Assembly (NCBI RefSeq): GCF_030696805.1
Contig: NZ_JAUYRO010000103.1
Coordinates: forward strand, 1 to 64,000
Reading direction: 5' to 3'
DNA length: 64,000 nucleotides
Origin: Methyloversatilis sp.
GTDB taxonomy: Bacteria > Pseudomonadota > Gammaproteobacteria > Burkholderiales > Rhodocyclaceae
Shown here: positions 1 through 8,881 of the stretch, piece by piece
Layout of the letters: each line of letters starts with the position of its first letter
Numbering within the stretch: position 1 is the first letter of the stretch
Translations under genes and position numbers: made by a program
Notes under the pieces: model-generated
What the model saw: the letters and a program-made list of their open reading frames with translations, nothing else
Databases searched by the model: none
What the model was told of the DNA's origin: nothing

Positions 1-102
1 CACCATCGCCTGCTCAGCTCCATCGGCTACATTCCGCCAGCCGAGGCAGAGGCGAACTACTATCAGCAACTCACCCGTCAGGCCGACCTCGTGCCGGCCT
101 GA
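1..102 (+). pseudogene. C-terminal end of an IS3-family transposase (OrfB), cut by the window edge
   Basis: Reading frame 1 from the first base gives about 33 residues ending in a stop, including SIGYIPPAEAEANYYQQ, which I recognise as the usual C-terminus of IS3-family OrfB transposases (DDE integrase type). Only this tail lies in the window, so I cannot say whether the full transposase is intact. It reads towards the element's right end, which sits in hxsB about 40 bases after the stop. Confidence 0.8.
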
Positions 103-141
103 CTTAACCCAACGGGCCTCCGCGAAAGCCGGGGCGGTTCA
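1..141 (+). mobile_element. Right end of an IS3-family insertion sequence inserted in hxsB
   Basis: After the transposase stop, the sequence ends in a GC-rich stretch whose reverse complement begins TGAACCGCCCCGG, typical of terminal inverted repeats of this IS family. The hxsB frame is normal up to about position 142 and then runs into IS sequence, so the junction is placed at about 141/142. The other end of the IS and the target duplication lie outside the window. Confidence 0.7.
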
Positions 142-902
142 GACACGCGATCATACCCAACGATTTCCCGAGCCGCTTGTAGGTTTGCGACAAACCGTTG
201 GTAGCTATCTTTTCCGGGGCGGGGGCGGTTTTTGTTGTGAAGATCGCTAGGACCGTCTAGTGATACCGAGAGCAGGATATGATTGTCTCGGCAATACTCG
301 AGAATCTCGGTGGTTGCCAGCGACAATGTGGTAGCAATCACAATTTCAAGATCTCGTCCCTCTGCCGCCGCTCGCACCTTTGCCTTTGATACGATATAGC
401 GGATTAGATCGAAATTGAGCAGAGGCTCTCCACCCTGGAACTCGATCTTGACCGCCTTCGACGGAGATCGGAATACCATATCCAGAGATTTATCGGCCAT
501 CTCCAGGGTCATGTCAAAAGCCCCTTTGTCTTCTGACTGCCGGGAGACTTGACAATACTGACAACTATGATCGCACCTTAGCGTGGTGACGAACATATGA
601 AGATTCGTGAAGTTCTGAAGTCGCTGATATCGGGTGCGTGTCTTCAACGCCAGTAATTCAGCTGATGCTTTGTCTCCTTTCTCAGCGATCAAGTGTTTCG
701 CTCGAGCATCCGTATAACTTGGGTGAGAAGGAGCAAGGCGCTTATTTACGAGATCATCGAGCGTACTACGATCTACGATCAATGACTCCCCGACCATATT
801 GGTGGCTAAATAGCTGTCACCCTCAAGCCGCGTAAAGTTGAAGGGCAATAGGTCGTAGGCGCCAGTAGCCGCAAAAGACTCTGGCGGTAAAAACTTGCTC
901 AT
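78..902 (-). pseudogene. hxsB: His-Xaa-Ser system radical SAM maturase HxsB, 3' part lost to an IS insertion
   Basis: HxsB is a radical SAM/SPASM-type enzyme predicted to modify peptides with His-Xaa-Ser repeats. Residues 110-117 carry the iron-sulfur motif CDHSCQYC (CxxxCxxC), followed by a GGEP motif at about 157-160. The start (ATG at 902) lies 5 bases after hxsD. Real HxsB sequence stops near residue 253; the last 20 or so residues are read from the IS end. Family members are much longer (from memory about 470 residues), so the rest of the SAM barrel and the C-terminal cluster-binding region are missing. The enzyme is probably inactive unless another copy exists. hxsC, normally nearby, is not seen. 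Confidence 0.8.
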
Positions 903-907
903 GGGTC

Positions 908-1195
908 TTACACCAAGCCGGTGCGAGAAAAGGCGTGGGCCAGTATCAGGTGGCGAATGGATTCTGTTTCTTTTGCGATTCGGGCACGAAGATGCTGGTC
1001 CAGCACCTCCTTACGGAAGTCCTGAATCACTCCGTCAAGGTCATCGACCTCTTTATCGAACTGCAAAATGCAATCGATGGAGGCCTCTTTGACATTGAAT
1101 CCAATGCTGAACTTGTCAATGTAGCGGTATGCCGCCCTCTGAATCGTTTCGAGGCTGTAGGCGGCAGGATCAAACGAGATCACGCGCTCTAACAC
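908..1195 (-). CDS. hxsD: His-Xaa-Ser system protein HxsD
   Basis: This 95-residue protein matches the small HxsD partner of the HXS system, recognised by its opening (VISFDPAAYSLETIQRAAYR) and by the neighbouring precursor and maturase genes. Its biochemical role is unknown; proximity suggests it acts with HxsB/HxsC on the precursor peptides. It starts with GTG just after the precursor stop and is followed 5 bases later by hxsB, so the genes are probably co-transcribed. It appears intact. Assignment rests on recall of the family and on context. Confidence 0.7.
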   Translation of the reverse strand: MLERVISFDPAAYSLETIQRAAYRYIDKFSIGFNVKEASIDCILQFDKEVDDLDGVIQDFRKEVLDQHLRARIAKETESIRHLILAHAFSRTGLV

Positions 1196-1197
1196 TT

Positions 1198-1509
1198 TTA
1201 GTAGCCCGATCGATGTGAGGAGTGCGATCGATGTGAGGAGTGCGATCGATGCGAGCGATGGTAGGCCATCATCTGACCAGTGTCGGCCCGCTTCAGAACA
1301 AAGTCGAAAACCTCCCCGTCCGAGTGGATAGCCACGGTCTCGGTAGTGCCAATCAGGTTGAGGACGTGATTATCAACGGACGGGGCGTAAGGCACCGCCA
1401 GATCCGTCCCCTTAGGCGCCTGCTTAGCGTAAGCGGAGAGAATCCCACTTGCTAACAGAGCAACGGGCACGAGAAACTTATGTGATTTTTTCACACGCTC
1501 TCCAGCCAA
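1198..1509 (-). CDS. His-Xaa-Ser repeat precursor peptide, second copy
   Basis: A 103-residue protein with a basic N-terminus and a hydrophobic stretch (FLVPVALLASGILSAYA) that looks like a signal peptide or membrane anchor. The middle is poorly conserved. A short block, FVLKRADTGQMMA, precedes a C-terminal tail (about 82-103) of repeating His-Arg/Ser-Ser units ending HRSGY. The tail is the expected substrate of the radical SAM maturase. The paralog upstream shares the hydrophobic leader, the xxLKRAxxGxMMA block and the tail. It lies between that paralog and hxsD in one minus-strand run. Confidence 0.75.
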   Translation of the reverse strand: MAGERVKKSHKFLVPVALLASGILSAYAKQAPKGTDLAVPYAPSVDNHVLNLIGTTETVAIHSDGEVFDFVLKRADTGQMMAYHRSHRSHSSHRSHSSHRSGY

Positions 1510-1530
1510 AGATCACTGCCAAGGCAAGAA

Positions 1531-1827
1531 TTAGAACCCCGATCGATGCGAACTATGCGAGCTGTGCGACGCGTGAGACGCATGTGATTGATGCCAAGCC
1601 ATCATCTCGCCAGAAGCGGCCCGCTTAAGAATGAAAGAGTAGTTGTCATCACCAGCTCGAACCAGTTGCTCCCCACCATGAGTGAGTGCAAGGGTCGTTG
1701 GTGCGTCAGTCAGGCCGGCCGCGACAGGGGTACTCGAAGGCTCCGTGTTCTCGATAGCAGCACTCGCGTACTGATTCGCTATGGCTGCAACAAGGCCAGC
1801 AACCGGCACCAAGAACTTGAACTTCAT
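1531..1827 (-). CDS. His-Xaa-Ser repeat precursor peptide, first copy
   Basis: A 98-residue protein beginning MKFKFLVPVAGLVAAIANQYASA, a likely signal peptide. Residues about 65-78 (SFILKRAASGEMMA) resemble the sister gene, and the C-terminal tail, about 79-98, has repeated SHASHSSH-type units ending HRSGF. A strong ribosome site (AGGGGGG) lies 6 bases before the ATG. It is the first gene of the hxs run. The combination of leader, conserved pre-tail block and SHx repeats fits an HxsA-like substrate, although HxsA proteins I know of are longer. Confidence 0.75.
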   Translation of the reverse strand: MKFKFLVPVAGLVAAIANQYASAAIENTEPSSTPVAAGLTDAPTTLALTHGGEQLVRAGDDNYSFILKRAASGEMMAWHQSHASHASHSSHSSHRSGF

Positions 1828-2371
1828 TTCTATCCCCCCTAAAACCGCTTCGGCCTACTGCTCTACGTTAGCATAAATCAATTCCGGTTAATGTTGTACC
1901 ACCACGCCGGTACTCTTCTAAATACTCTGCGCACGAGAGTTCGAGGAAGTGGCGCTCTATCCGGGGTTCCTATAGTTCATGACGGCTCATGTGCCTGTGC
2001 AGCGCGCCCGCTAGATCGTTCAATGCCACGTCCAGTGCTTCGGCTTCGGTCGCTTGGATATGGGTGCGGCGGATATAGGCGCCAGGTAATCCCTCATTGC
2101 CCCCGCTCGGGTGCAGGTGGGGCAGACGCTTACATCCAATGATGCACCGTCGGGGAAGTGCAGGCATCAAGTTGGCTACGCTCCTGATGGCAAGAACCGC
2201 CCCCGAATTGAACTAAAGCTCAATAGTTGGACGGTTGCCGTGCGCCAACTAGGTGGCGTTGCTCAAGCGGTACCTCACTGGGCTTTGGCCGCTCAACTTT
2301 AGCTTGGAGCACAGCACGGGGCGGATCCACCGACTGCTCCGCGTCCTCAAGGTCGGACATCGGGTTCCGTA
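1828..2371. other. Intergenic stretch between the hxs genes and tnsA, with a possible decayed gene
   Basis: No complete gene is supported here. On the minus strand, two frames around 1970-2170 look partly protein-like: a stretch with CPTCTRAG in one frame and a stretch reading GAYIRRTHIQATEAEALD in another. This could be a frameshifted remnant of a small zinc-finger-like protein, but I do not recognise it. The promoter of the hxs genes should lie at about 1830-1900. No GTCTCTARTGAGAC element was found here, so the far end of the Tn7-like element is not in this gap. Confidence 0.3.
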
Positions 2372-3061
2372 ATGTGGAAGATGCGCCACGACCAGATTGC
2401 TTCCAGCAACCTCACCACCGCCCCGCCGCAGCCGCCGTCTAAGACTCCTGCTCGGAAGATTGGCAGAGGGCGCCCCGGCGTCCACATCGTCCAGTTCCCG
2501 TCGGAGAAGAACCAACGAGTCATCCCTGTAGAGGGCCGGCTCGAGGCAGACATGTGCCTGCTTCTTGAGTTTGACCCCGCAATCAAGAGCTACAGGTCAC
2601 AGCCGCTGACCGTTCGACTTGAGGACGAGCACGGGCTGTTCAATCACACGCCTGACTTTGAAGTTCAACCGACGGGGGGACGCGCCTTCCTGCTTGAGGT
2701 GAAGCCGCACGCACGAGCCTCTCAATCGTTTCGGGCTCAACGCATCGAAGTTGCACGGCAACACTTTCTCGGTATGGATCTCGAGTACGTGCTTCGGACA
2801 GAGCGCCATATCCGTATTGAACCTCGCATCACTACTCTGAGAAATCTGTACGGCCGCGCCCGAACGGTATCCCGAGAAGGACTCATCGATCTCTTGGCGC
2901 TATTGCCTAAAGACGGCTCGCCAGCAACTTTGAAGGAAATCGCAGCCCAGATGCCCAGCAACCTCGGGCACATCGGACGGGGTCTCCTTGAGGGGTGGGT
3001 AGAGGTGGAACTGGAGAAGCCAATTGGTCCGAATTGGCTTGTGTGGAGACGGCCACGATGA
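2372..3061 (+). CDS. tnsA: TnsA-like transposon endonuclease
   Basis: TnsA cuts the 5' ends of Tn7-like elements and works as a pair with TnsB, giving cut-and-paste movement. The 229-residue product has the PD-(D/E)xK nuclease pattern: E58 in GRLEAD, D95 in TPDFEV and E109-x-K111 in LLEVKPHA. A C-terminal winged-helix-like part follows (about 165-225), where TnsA normally contacts TnsC. The start at 2372 is the first ATG; ATG at 2381 is also possible. The stop overlaps the tnsB start (ATGA), so the two are translationally coupled. Confidence 0.9.
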   Translation: MWKMRHDQIASSNLTTAPPQPPSKTPARKIGRGRPGVHIVQFPSEKNQRVIPVEGRLEADMCLLLEFDPAIKSYRSQPLTVRLEDEHGLFNHTPDFEVQPTGGRAFLLEVKPHARASQSFRAQRIEVARQHFLGMDLEYVLRTERHIRIEPRITTLRNLYGRARTVSREGLIDLLALLPKDGSPATLKEIAAQMPSNLGHIGRGLLEGWVEVELEKPIGPNWLVWRRPR

Positions 3062-5034
3062 GCGCGCTGGCGAACCAAGAGTTCAGGCCGCCCAAGGTAG
3101 GCGAGCGCTATCTCTATTCGGGATTCGAGTACGAGGTGCTGCGGATTGACCAAGCGGTCGTCACCATCCGCGGCGTAAACGCGAAACGACAAAGCGATAT
3201 CCCATTGCTGCGCTGGCAGGACCTCGCTGCACGGGGACGAATGACAGCGCTTGTCGAGCATGCAGAGTGGCAAGATCTCTACCGTAACGCCGCAAACCTC
3301 ACAGACAAAGAAGCGACGACACATCAGCGCCGCCTCGCCTATGTGCAGGCATTTGAACGTGAGCTTCTCGGACGCGCGCCAACCGAGCTTGGACTCTTAC
3401 TGATCAAGAGGGTCGCAGAGGAGCGGTCGGAAAAACCACCCTCCATCTCCCGCGTACGGTTCTGGCTTCGTCAGTATCGAGAAGCCGGGAAGAATCCGTT
3501 GGCCCTCATCACACGAGAGCATCGGACTCGACAGCGTAAGCCCCGCATGAACCACACGGTGATCGAGCTTACCCAATCGATCCTCCGTTCAACCTTCCTC
3601 GATGACCGACGCCCAAGCGCACAAGCGATCTATCACCTGCTGTGCGCGGAAATTGAAGGCGAGAATCTCAAGCGAAACCCTGAGGATAAGTTGCGCGCGC
3701 CCTCCCGCGCGTCGTTTTACCGGACGGTCGCGACCCTGGACGCTTACGACGCTGACTTGAATCGCCACGGAAAGCAGTACGCGAAGCGCAAACACCGCCA
3801 TGGCGTGCGTATCCATCCACCTTCGATGGTTCTGGAGCGCGTCGAGTCTGATAGCAACTACGTGGATCTGATCGTAGTGGACGAGAACGGCGATCCGATA
3901 GGTCGGCCTGTATTGACCGTTCTTATCGACATATTCAGTCGCTGCGTTCTGGGGTGGGATCTCTCGTTTGTGCCGCCTTGCGCCGCAAAAACCCTCCGCG
4001 CATACAAAGACGCCCTTTCTTCGGAGAACGGGCGCCTCGCAGGCGGCGCTCCGATTGAGCTCATCGTAGATGGCGGCCCCGAATTCAGAAACAGCAGCCT
4101 GTTCCAAGTGGCAGAGCGATTTGGTACCTCTGTCCGCATCGTTTCCCCGCGGGAGCCCAACGAAAAGCCTCATGTGGAGCGGTTCTTCCGCACCATGAAC
4201 ACCACGTTCATTCACCTCATGCATGGAACGACCCGTTCCTCTCCACAGGATCGAGGTGACTACAGGGCCGTCAAGAACGCGTGGATTCAACTCGAGGAAT
4301 TGCGCGAGCGATTCGCGGCCTGGCTCGAGCAGATCTACCACAACTCCCTGCATTCCGAGCTCGGGATACCGCCGTCAGTCGCGTGGAAAAAGGCGACTGA
4401 ACTCGACACGCCTACACGGTATCGCGACGAAGGCTTGGACATGGTTTGCCGCAAGTCGGTTGAGCGCGCCATTTCCGGTGGGCGAGTGCAGCTCTTCAAT
4501 TTGTGTTGGACAAGCCCCGCCCTGCCGGATCTGGCGGCAAGACTCGCACAGCATCCGGAGAAGGATCGAGTGACAGTTCTCTACGACGAGACCGATCTCG
4601 ATCATGTGTTCGTTGTGGATCCTGAAGATTCCACCCGGCTTGTCCGCGCAGATCCCGTAGATGCGCGTTACCAAAAGGGGCTCACGTTTACTGAGCACCA
4701 GGCGGCCACCACTGCGCTCAAGGCTGCGGGCAAGGAAGCAACGAACACCATCCTTTTGAACCAAGCGCGCAAGCGCCTTTGGGACGAGCTCGATCTCTCG
4801 ACGACGAAAGCCCGAAAGCGATTTGCTCGGATGCAGAACGAAAAGATGGCAAGTCGTCTCCGCGCCGCGGGAGACCAGGGCCAGCTCGCATCCGATCCGG
4901 ACGCGAGCGCACTCCCCTCCGAACAGACTAACCTTCTGGAAGCAACGCTACCCTCTTTTGAGGAGAGCAAGCCTGGCCAAAGCACCGTCGAGGATATTTG
5001 GGACGAAGAAGGCGACATCTTCAAGTCCCTCTGA
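3058..5034 (+). CDS. tnsB: TnsB-like DDE transposase
   Basis: TnsB recognises the repeated sites in the transposon ends and makes the 3' cuts and joins. Starting at the ATG that overlaps the tnsA stop gives 658 residues. The rve/DDE core is clear: D265 in VESDSNYVD, D338 in IVDGGPEF and E374 in PHVERFFRT. N-terminal helix-turn-helix regions for end binding precede the core, and a beta-barrel and a C-terminal tail likely to touch TnsC follow. The reading frame extends 63 bases upstream, but the coupled start is more likely. The palindromes at 8393-8951 are its likely binding sites. Confidence 0.93.
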   Translation: MSALANQEFRPPKVGERYLYSGFEYEVLRIDQAVVTIRGVNAKRQSDIPLLRWQDLAARGRMTALVEHAEWQDLYRNAANLTDKEATTHQRRLAYVQAFERELLGRAPTELGLLLIKRVAEERSEKPPSISRVRFWLRQYREAGKNPLALITREHRTRQRKPRMNHTVIELTQSILRSTFLDDRRPSAQAIYHLLCAEIEGENLKRNPEDKLRAPSRASFYRTVATLDAYDADLNRHGKQYAKRKHRHGVRIHPPSMVLERVESDSNYVDLIVVDENGDPIGRPVLTVLIDIFSRCVLGWDLSFVPPCAAKTLRAYKDALSSENGRLAGGAPIELIVDGGPEFRNSSLFQVAERFGTSVRIVSPREPNEKPHVERFFRTMNTTFIHLMHGTTRSSPQDRGDYRAVKNAWIQLEELRERFAAWLEQIYHNSLHSELGIPPSVAWKKATELDTPTRYRDEGLDMVCRKSVERAISGGRVQLFNLCWTSPALPDLAARLAQHPEKDRVTVLYDETDLDHVFVVDPEDSTRLVRADPVDARYQKGLTFTEHQAATTALKAAGKEATNTILLNQARKRLWDELDLSTTKARKRFARMQNEKMASRLRAAGDQGQLASDPDASALPSEQTNLLEATLPSFEESKPGQSTVEDIWDEEGDIFKSL

Positions 5035-5049
5035 TCGAGAACGACCAAC

Positions 5050-5976
5050 ATGAAACTGGAAATGCTGCCAACCGGTCTCGAGGCCTTTCGGGACGTGTTC
5101 TATCAACACGATGAGGTGCTGAAGTGCCTCGAAGCTTTCAACGAAGTCCTCCGCTTCAATGACGGCCGACTCGAGCCGGTATCGCTTGCCATAAGTGGCC
5201 GCGCCGGCACTGGCAAGACAACCCTTTGCAACCACTTGCTCGCGCAACACCGTATCCAGACACAGGAGGAACCCGAGGGCATCCGACGGGTGATTCCGGC
5301 GTTCTACCAAGCGGTGCCGGGGGTTGCGACGATCAAGGACTTGGCGCAGAAGCTGCTGATTCGCCTGCAGGTGACAGATCTTTCCGGGAACCGTACGCAG
5401 CTGACCGAGAGACTCGTTCAGAACCTGAAGACGTGTCAGACGCGCTTCTACATCCTTGACGAATTCCAGCACCTCGTAGATCCGAAAAAGGAGAAAACCC
5501 ACGCAACCGTGCGGAACTGGGTCAAGGATCTGATGAACGAGTCCAAGGTGCCCATCATCTTGGTCGGGACGGAAGACCTGTTGCCACTTCTGGAAGGGGA
5601 TGAGCAGATCGAACGGCGATTTCGACGCAGATGCTCCCTTACAGAGTTCAGCTTGAACAACGACTACCTCAAGGTTCTCGTGTTCTTTGTGAAACGTCTA
5701 AAGGACCATTGCTCGTTGCAACCAAGCGCTGAATTGAAGACGCCCCAATTCGGTCAGCGCATGTACGCAGCCACTGCCGGCAACATGTGCGCCACAAAGG
5801 ATCTATTCGTCGAAGCGGCCGACCTCGCACTTCGTGGCAAGAGCGCAGAAATCAGCGGTGTGCACTTCAAGCAAGCCTTCGAACGCATCCAGATAGCTCG
5901 GGCGCTGGTTCCGGAAGGCCTCAACCCGTTCACCATGACTGAAGACAGCCTCGCACTATCTAGAAAGCGCCGATGA
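5050..5976 (+). CDS. tnsC: TnsC/TniB-like AAA+ ATPase, transposition regulator
   Basis: TnsC is the ATP-dependent link between the target selector (TniQ/TnsD) and the TnsAB transposase. The 308-residue protein has a Walker A motif, SGRAGTGKTT, at about 49-58 and a Walker B motif, FYILDEFQHL, at about 133-142. It is shorter than E. coli Tn7 TnsC and close to the compact TniB-like forms. It lies 15 bases after tnsB, and its stop overlaps the tniQ start (ATGA). Intact. Confidence 0.92.
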   Translation: MKLEMLPTGLEAFRDVFYQHDEVLKCLEAFNEVLRFNDGRLEPVSLAISGRAGTGKTTLCNHLLAQHRIQTQEEPEGIRRVIPAFYQAVPGVATIKDLAQKLLIRLQVTDLSGNRTQLTERLVQNLKTCQTRFYILDEFQHLVDPKKEKTHATVRNWVKDLMNESKVPIILVGTEDLLPLLEGDEQIERRFRRRCSLTEFSLNNDYLKVLVFFVKRLKDHCSLQPSAELKTPQFGQRMYAATAGNMCATKDLFVEAADLALRGKSAEISGVHFKQAFERIQIARALVPEGLNPFTMTEDSLALSRKRR

Positions 5977-8198
5977 ACTATCTGCCGCTGCCCATTCCTG
6001 GCGAATCGCCCCTTAGCGTCGTGCTCCGCTGTACGGAAGAGAACGGATACTCTTCGGCAAGCAAGTTCATCTACCGGTTGATCAAGAGCCCCGCTCAATC
6101 TGTTCTGTTTCGGAGCGGTCATTTCGCGAAAAAAATCGTAGAGCTATATCCGGAACGCCTTCAGGCGCGACTGCTCGCCTGCTTCTTTCAGGAACTGCCT
6201 AGCATATCTTCCCGCAAGCCGGTCCGGATTCTGAATGCGGAATTTCCTGGGGATCTGATCCGGTTCTTCTATCAGCCGGTTTGTCCTCGATGCGCAGCCG
6301 ATGGCTACTATCGTGCGGAAACCAGCGTTGCGCTCTTCGAGTACTGCGCCAAGCACGGCCAAAAACTGATTCGTAAGTGTCCTGAGTGCGAATCTCTATA
6401 CGGGCCCGGGCAGCGCGGCATTGATCAGTGCAGCTGCAAGGCCAGGATATCCAGCAATCCCGGCTCCAGAGCATTCGCCTTTGGTGAGCGAAGGCTGTAC
6501 CGAGCCATGGAGGATGGCGACCAAGCCTGGGTGTCCCGCCTGCTGGCGTTCGTACGCGTTCTCGAGATCGAACGGGAACCCGACTACGTAAAGCGTTCGA
6601 AACTGCTCGCCTACGCAGCACTTCTTGCTACGGACGTCGACCGTGGAGTCCGCGCATTCGCGCGGCACCAACAAAGGCGCTATCCGCACCTACTACCCCG
6701 GGTTTGGCTCGCTCGTTTGCTTGCTATCCACTCCCCAGCGAGGCAAGCAGCCGAAGATCTTGCCCAACGCCTCTCCCGTGACTACGACATCTCTTGCGCA
6801 AGGACAGTCCCGGAGGGGGTCGCGGACGAAGACCTGTTGCTACTTTTGGACAGCAGAGCTGCTTCTGCTGTCCTGGGCATCACGCCCAACACACTCACTA
6901 GTCTGAGCACCGCTCAAATCCTGAACCGCATCGAGCGCAGTTCAATCATCAGAAATCGGTATGGCAGTCACGAGATATCGTCCTTGATGGCGAGGCTTGC
7001 GAAGAGCAGCCGTTCAGAGTGCCACGGATCTGACGAGCAAACGCGCACTCAGGCATATGCGGATGAGTTGGCTGAAATGAATGCGGGCGCCCGAATCGTC
7101 GATCGATTCAACATTGCTCAAGGACTGCCGTCTTTGAGGTCAATCAAGATTAAGGATGTGCAGGGAGCTCTGCCTTGCAGTGCCCGCGTTGCCGTACCGT
7201 GGGCCAACTTGGAGGAGTCTGGGACTGCAGAGAGCCAAGCGAAGGATAAAAAGCTCATGGGCTTGCAACAGACGGCTGAGCGCCTCCGTACCTACCCTGA
7301 AGCTGTGCGACGGATAGAAAAGACCCGACTGCTCTCCCGCCACGTCCCGTCCGGTGAGAAAGCTCGGCAACCCATGATGTTCGCCGCTAGCGACGTGGAG
7401 GCGTTCGATAGACAGTATGTGTTCGTGGGCAGCCTCGCAACGCAGTTGGCTACCGGAGCAACCTCACTATCCGACAAGCTTGCGGCTGTGGGGGTCCATC
7501 CGGTATCCGGTCCTAGGGTAGATGGCGCCCTGGTCAATGTTTTTCGCCGTTCGGACATCGCCAAAGTTGATCTCCAACGCGTTAAGGCGCTCAAGGACTA
7601 CCCCACCCGAGCAGGACGCAAGCCGGCAGGCAGCGTGACCTACGATCAAACGGTCTGGATGACGGCCGTCGAAGCGGCTGACGAGCTCGCCATGAACACT
7701 CAACAGATCGCAGTCTTACAACGTACCGGGCAGTTGCCTGCAGAAGTTCCGCCCAATCGAGAAGCGGACAACCGAAAGTACTTCCGAAGAACTGCCGTCA
7801 AGCGATTGAAGGATGAGTTGGCCTCACTTCGAACGATTGAATCCGTATCGTCAGAGGTCGGCTTAACGAAGCGAGAGTTCGTCGTTCGCTTCATTGACTC
7901 GGGCTTCATTGAGTGCGTGGCGCCGTTAGGCGAGCTCCGCGTCCAACAAAGCGACATTCCAAGAATTCACGAGAACCTGAAGCGATTCATGAGCGCAGCT
8001 CAGGCTGGCACGCTCTTGAATACGCATAGCCGATACCTGCTGAATGCAGAACGAAGCGGCAGGATCACGCGAGCCCCTGAGAAGGAAACCCAGATCCACG
8101 GAGTGGTACTGTTCCGGCGGAACGACGTGCTCCAGATGGCTAACGCGGGCGAGGTGCAGCCGATTCGTAGGGGGGTGTCGAAGCGGTTGAACGCATAG
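5973..8198 (+). CDS. TniQ/TnsD-family target-site selector
   Basis: TniQ/TnsD proteins bind the attachment site and recruit TnsC. The 741-residue protein opens with the TniQ domain (YLPLPIPGESPLSVVLR) and has zinc-binding clusters: CPRC (104-107), CAKH (125-128), CPEC (136-139) and a following CSC. Its great length beyond the TniQ domain is typical of TnsD selectors that read a specific chromosomal sequence, not short TniQ proteins. Several repeated helical DNA-binding segments seem likely in the remainder. The gene is the last of the tns run and closest to the nrdB-side end. The target suggested by location is the 3' end of nrdB. Called TniQ/TnsD because I cannot test which subgroup it belongs to. 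Confidence 0.85.
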   Translation: MNYLPLPIPGESPLSVVLRCTEENGYSSASKFIYRLIKSPAQSVLFRSGHFAKKIVELYPERLQARLLACFFQELPSISSRKPVRILNAEFPGDLIRFFYQPVCPRCAADGYYRAETSVALFEYCAKHGQKLIRKCPECESLYGPGQRGIDQCSCKARISSNPGSRAFAFGERRLYRAMEDGDQAWVSRLLAFVRVLEIEREPDYVKRSKLLAYAALLATDVDRGVRAFARHQQRRYPHLLPRVWLARLLAIHSPARQAAEDLAQRLSRDYDISCARTVPEGVADEDLLLLLDSRAASAVLGITPNTLTSLSTAQILNRIERSSIIRNRYGSHEISSLMARLAKSSRSECHGSDEQTRTQAYADELAEMNAGARIVDRFNIAQGLPSLRSIKIKDVQGALPCSARVAVPWANLEESGTAESQAKDKKLMGLQQTAERLRTYPEAVRRIEKTRLLSRHVPSGEKARQPMMFAASDVEAFDRQYVFVGSLATQLATGATSLSDKLAAVGVHPVSGPRVDGALVNVFRRSDIAKVDLQRVKALKDYPTRAGRKPAGSVTYDQTVWMTAVEAADELAMNTQQIAVLQRTGQLPAEVPPNREADNRKYFRRTAVKRLKDELASLRTIESVSSEVGLTKREFVVRFIDSGFIECVAPLGELRVQQSDIPRIHENLKRFMSAAQAGTLLNTHSRYLLNAERSGRITRAPEKETQIHGVVLFRRNDVLQMANAGEVQPIRRGVSKRLNA

Positions 8199-8635
8199 TT
8201 CCACGCCCCTGACAGTTCCACCGCGAACCGGGCGGTCACTTTCCAGATTCCCCGACACGCCCTACCAGCGTCAAACACGCGTTCACCCCCAAGAACGCGA
8301 AGCCCAAAATGCACGTACCTGGGCGACGCATGCGCCCCTGCGCGTCATCCCTCATCTCTACCCGCTGGACGACCTCACTCCCCACCACTCTTGTCTCTAA
8401 CGAGACTCCACTTCTGTCTCAATCGTTAAGCGGCCCGAGGTAAAGCCGGTTTCAATGGCGGCATGTAGGCGAGAACCCAAATCCGTGCAGGGCGGCAGAG
8501 ACACACTACTCTCGTCTTTAATGAGATATTTTTCTTGTCTCTAGTGAGACAGCTAAAAGACAGCAAGGTCGTGCTGGTCCGAGAGCACGCAACACCTTCC
8601 CGCATGAGAGCGCTCTTCAATCCAGCGGGAACAAG

Positions 8636-8659
8636 AAAAAGGGCGCCCGAAGGCGCCCT
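8636..8659 (-). terminator. Rho-independent terminator, inner copy
   Basis: On the minus strand an AGGGCGCC stem, TTCG loop and GGCGCCCT stem are followed by a run of T. Oriented to stop transcripts coming from the nrdB side. Same hairpin as at 8858-8881. Confidence 0.7.
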
Positions 8660-8734
8660 GAGGTGTGCGTTACCGTCTCTAATGAGACGTTATCGTCTCT
8701 AGTGAGATTGCTCTCGTCTCTAATGAGAATCTAC
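8636..8734. repeat. Inner copy of a duplicated ~100-bp transposon end block
   Basis: This block (hairpin, then three palindromes, then AATCTACG) is nearly identical to 8858-8958. The two are offset by 222-223 bp and differ at few positions, mainly in the dozen bases after the hairpin. The 120 or so bases between them are not repeated. It could be the end of a second, older element or a local duplication. Confidence 0.8.
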
Positions 8735-8857
8735 GGACTTTTCTCGGCTCAGCACACTACTAAAACTGTCATGGCAAATGCGCTTTTCGCCGGTGCAGGC
8801 CTGCCAAGACCCAGTACTAGCGCGTGTCAAAAATGCCGCAAATCCGCTCCAGAAAAG

Positions 8858-8881
8858 GAAAAGGGCGCCCGAAGGCGCCCT
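8858..8881 (-). terminator. Rho-independent terminator downstream of nrdB, inside the transposon end
   Basis: Minus-strand hairpin AGGGCGCC-TTCG-GGCGCCCT followed by TTTTCC, about 90 bases after the nrdB stop. It probably terminates the nrdAB mRNA, yet it lies inside the repeated transposon end, so the element itself seems to carry it. Confidence 0.7.

Noticed and set aside
2372-8198. CRISPR-associated transposon
   Set aside because: The tns module is Tn7-like, but no Cascade or Cas12k gene and no repeat-spacer array is seen in the window; the TniQ is of the long TnsD type.
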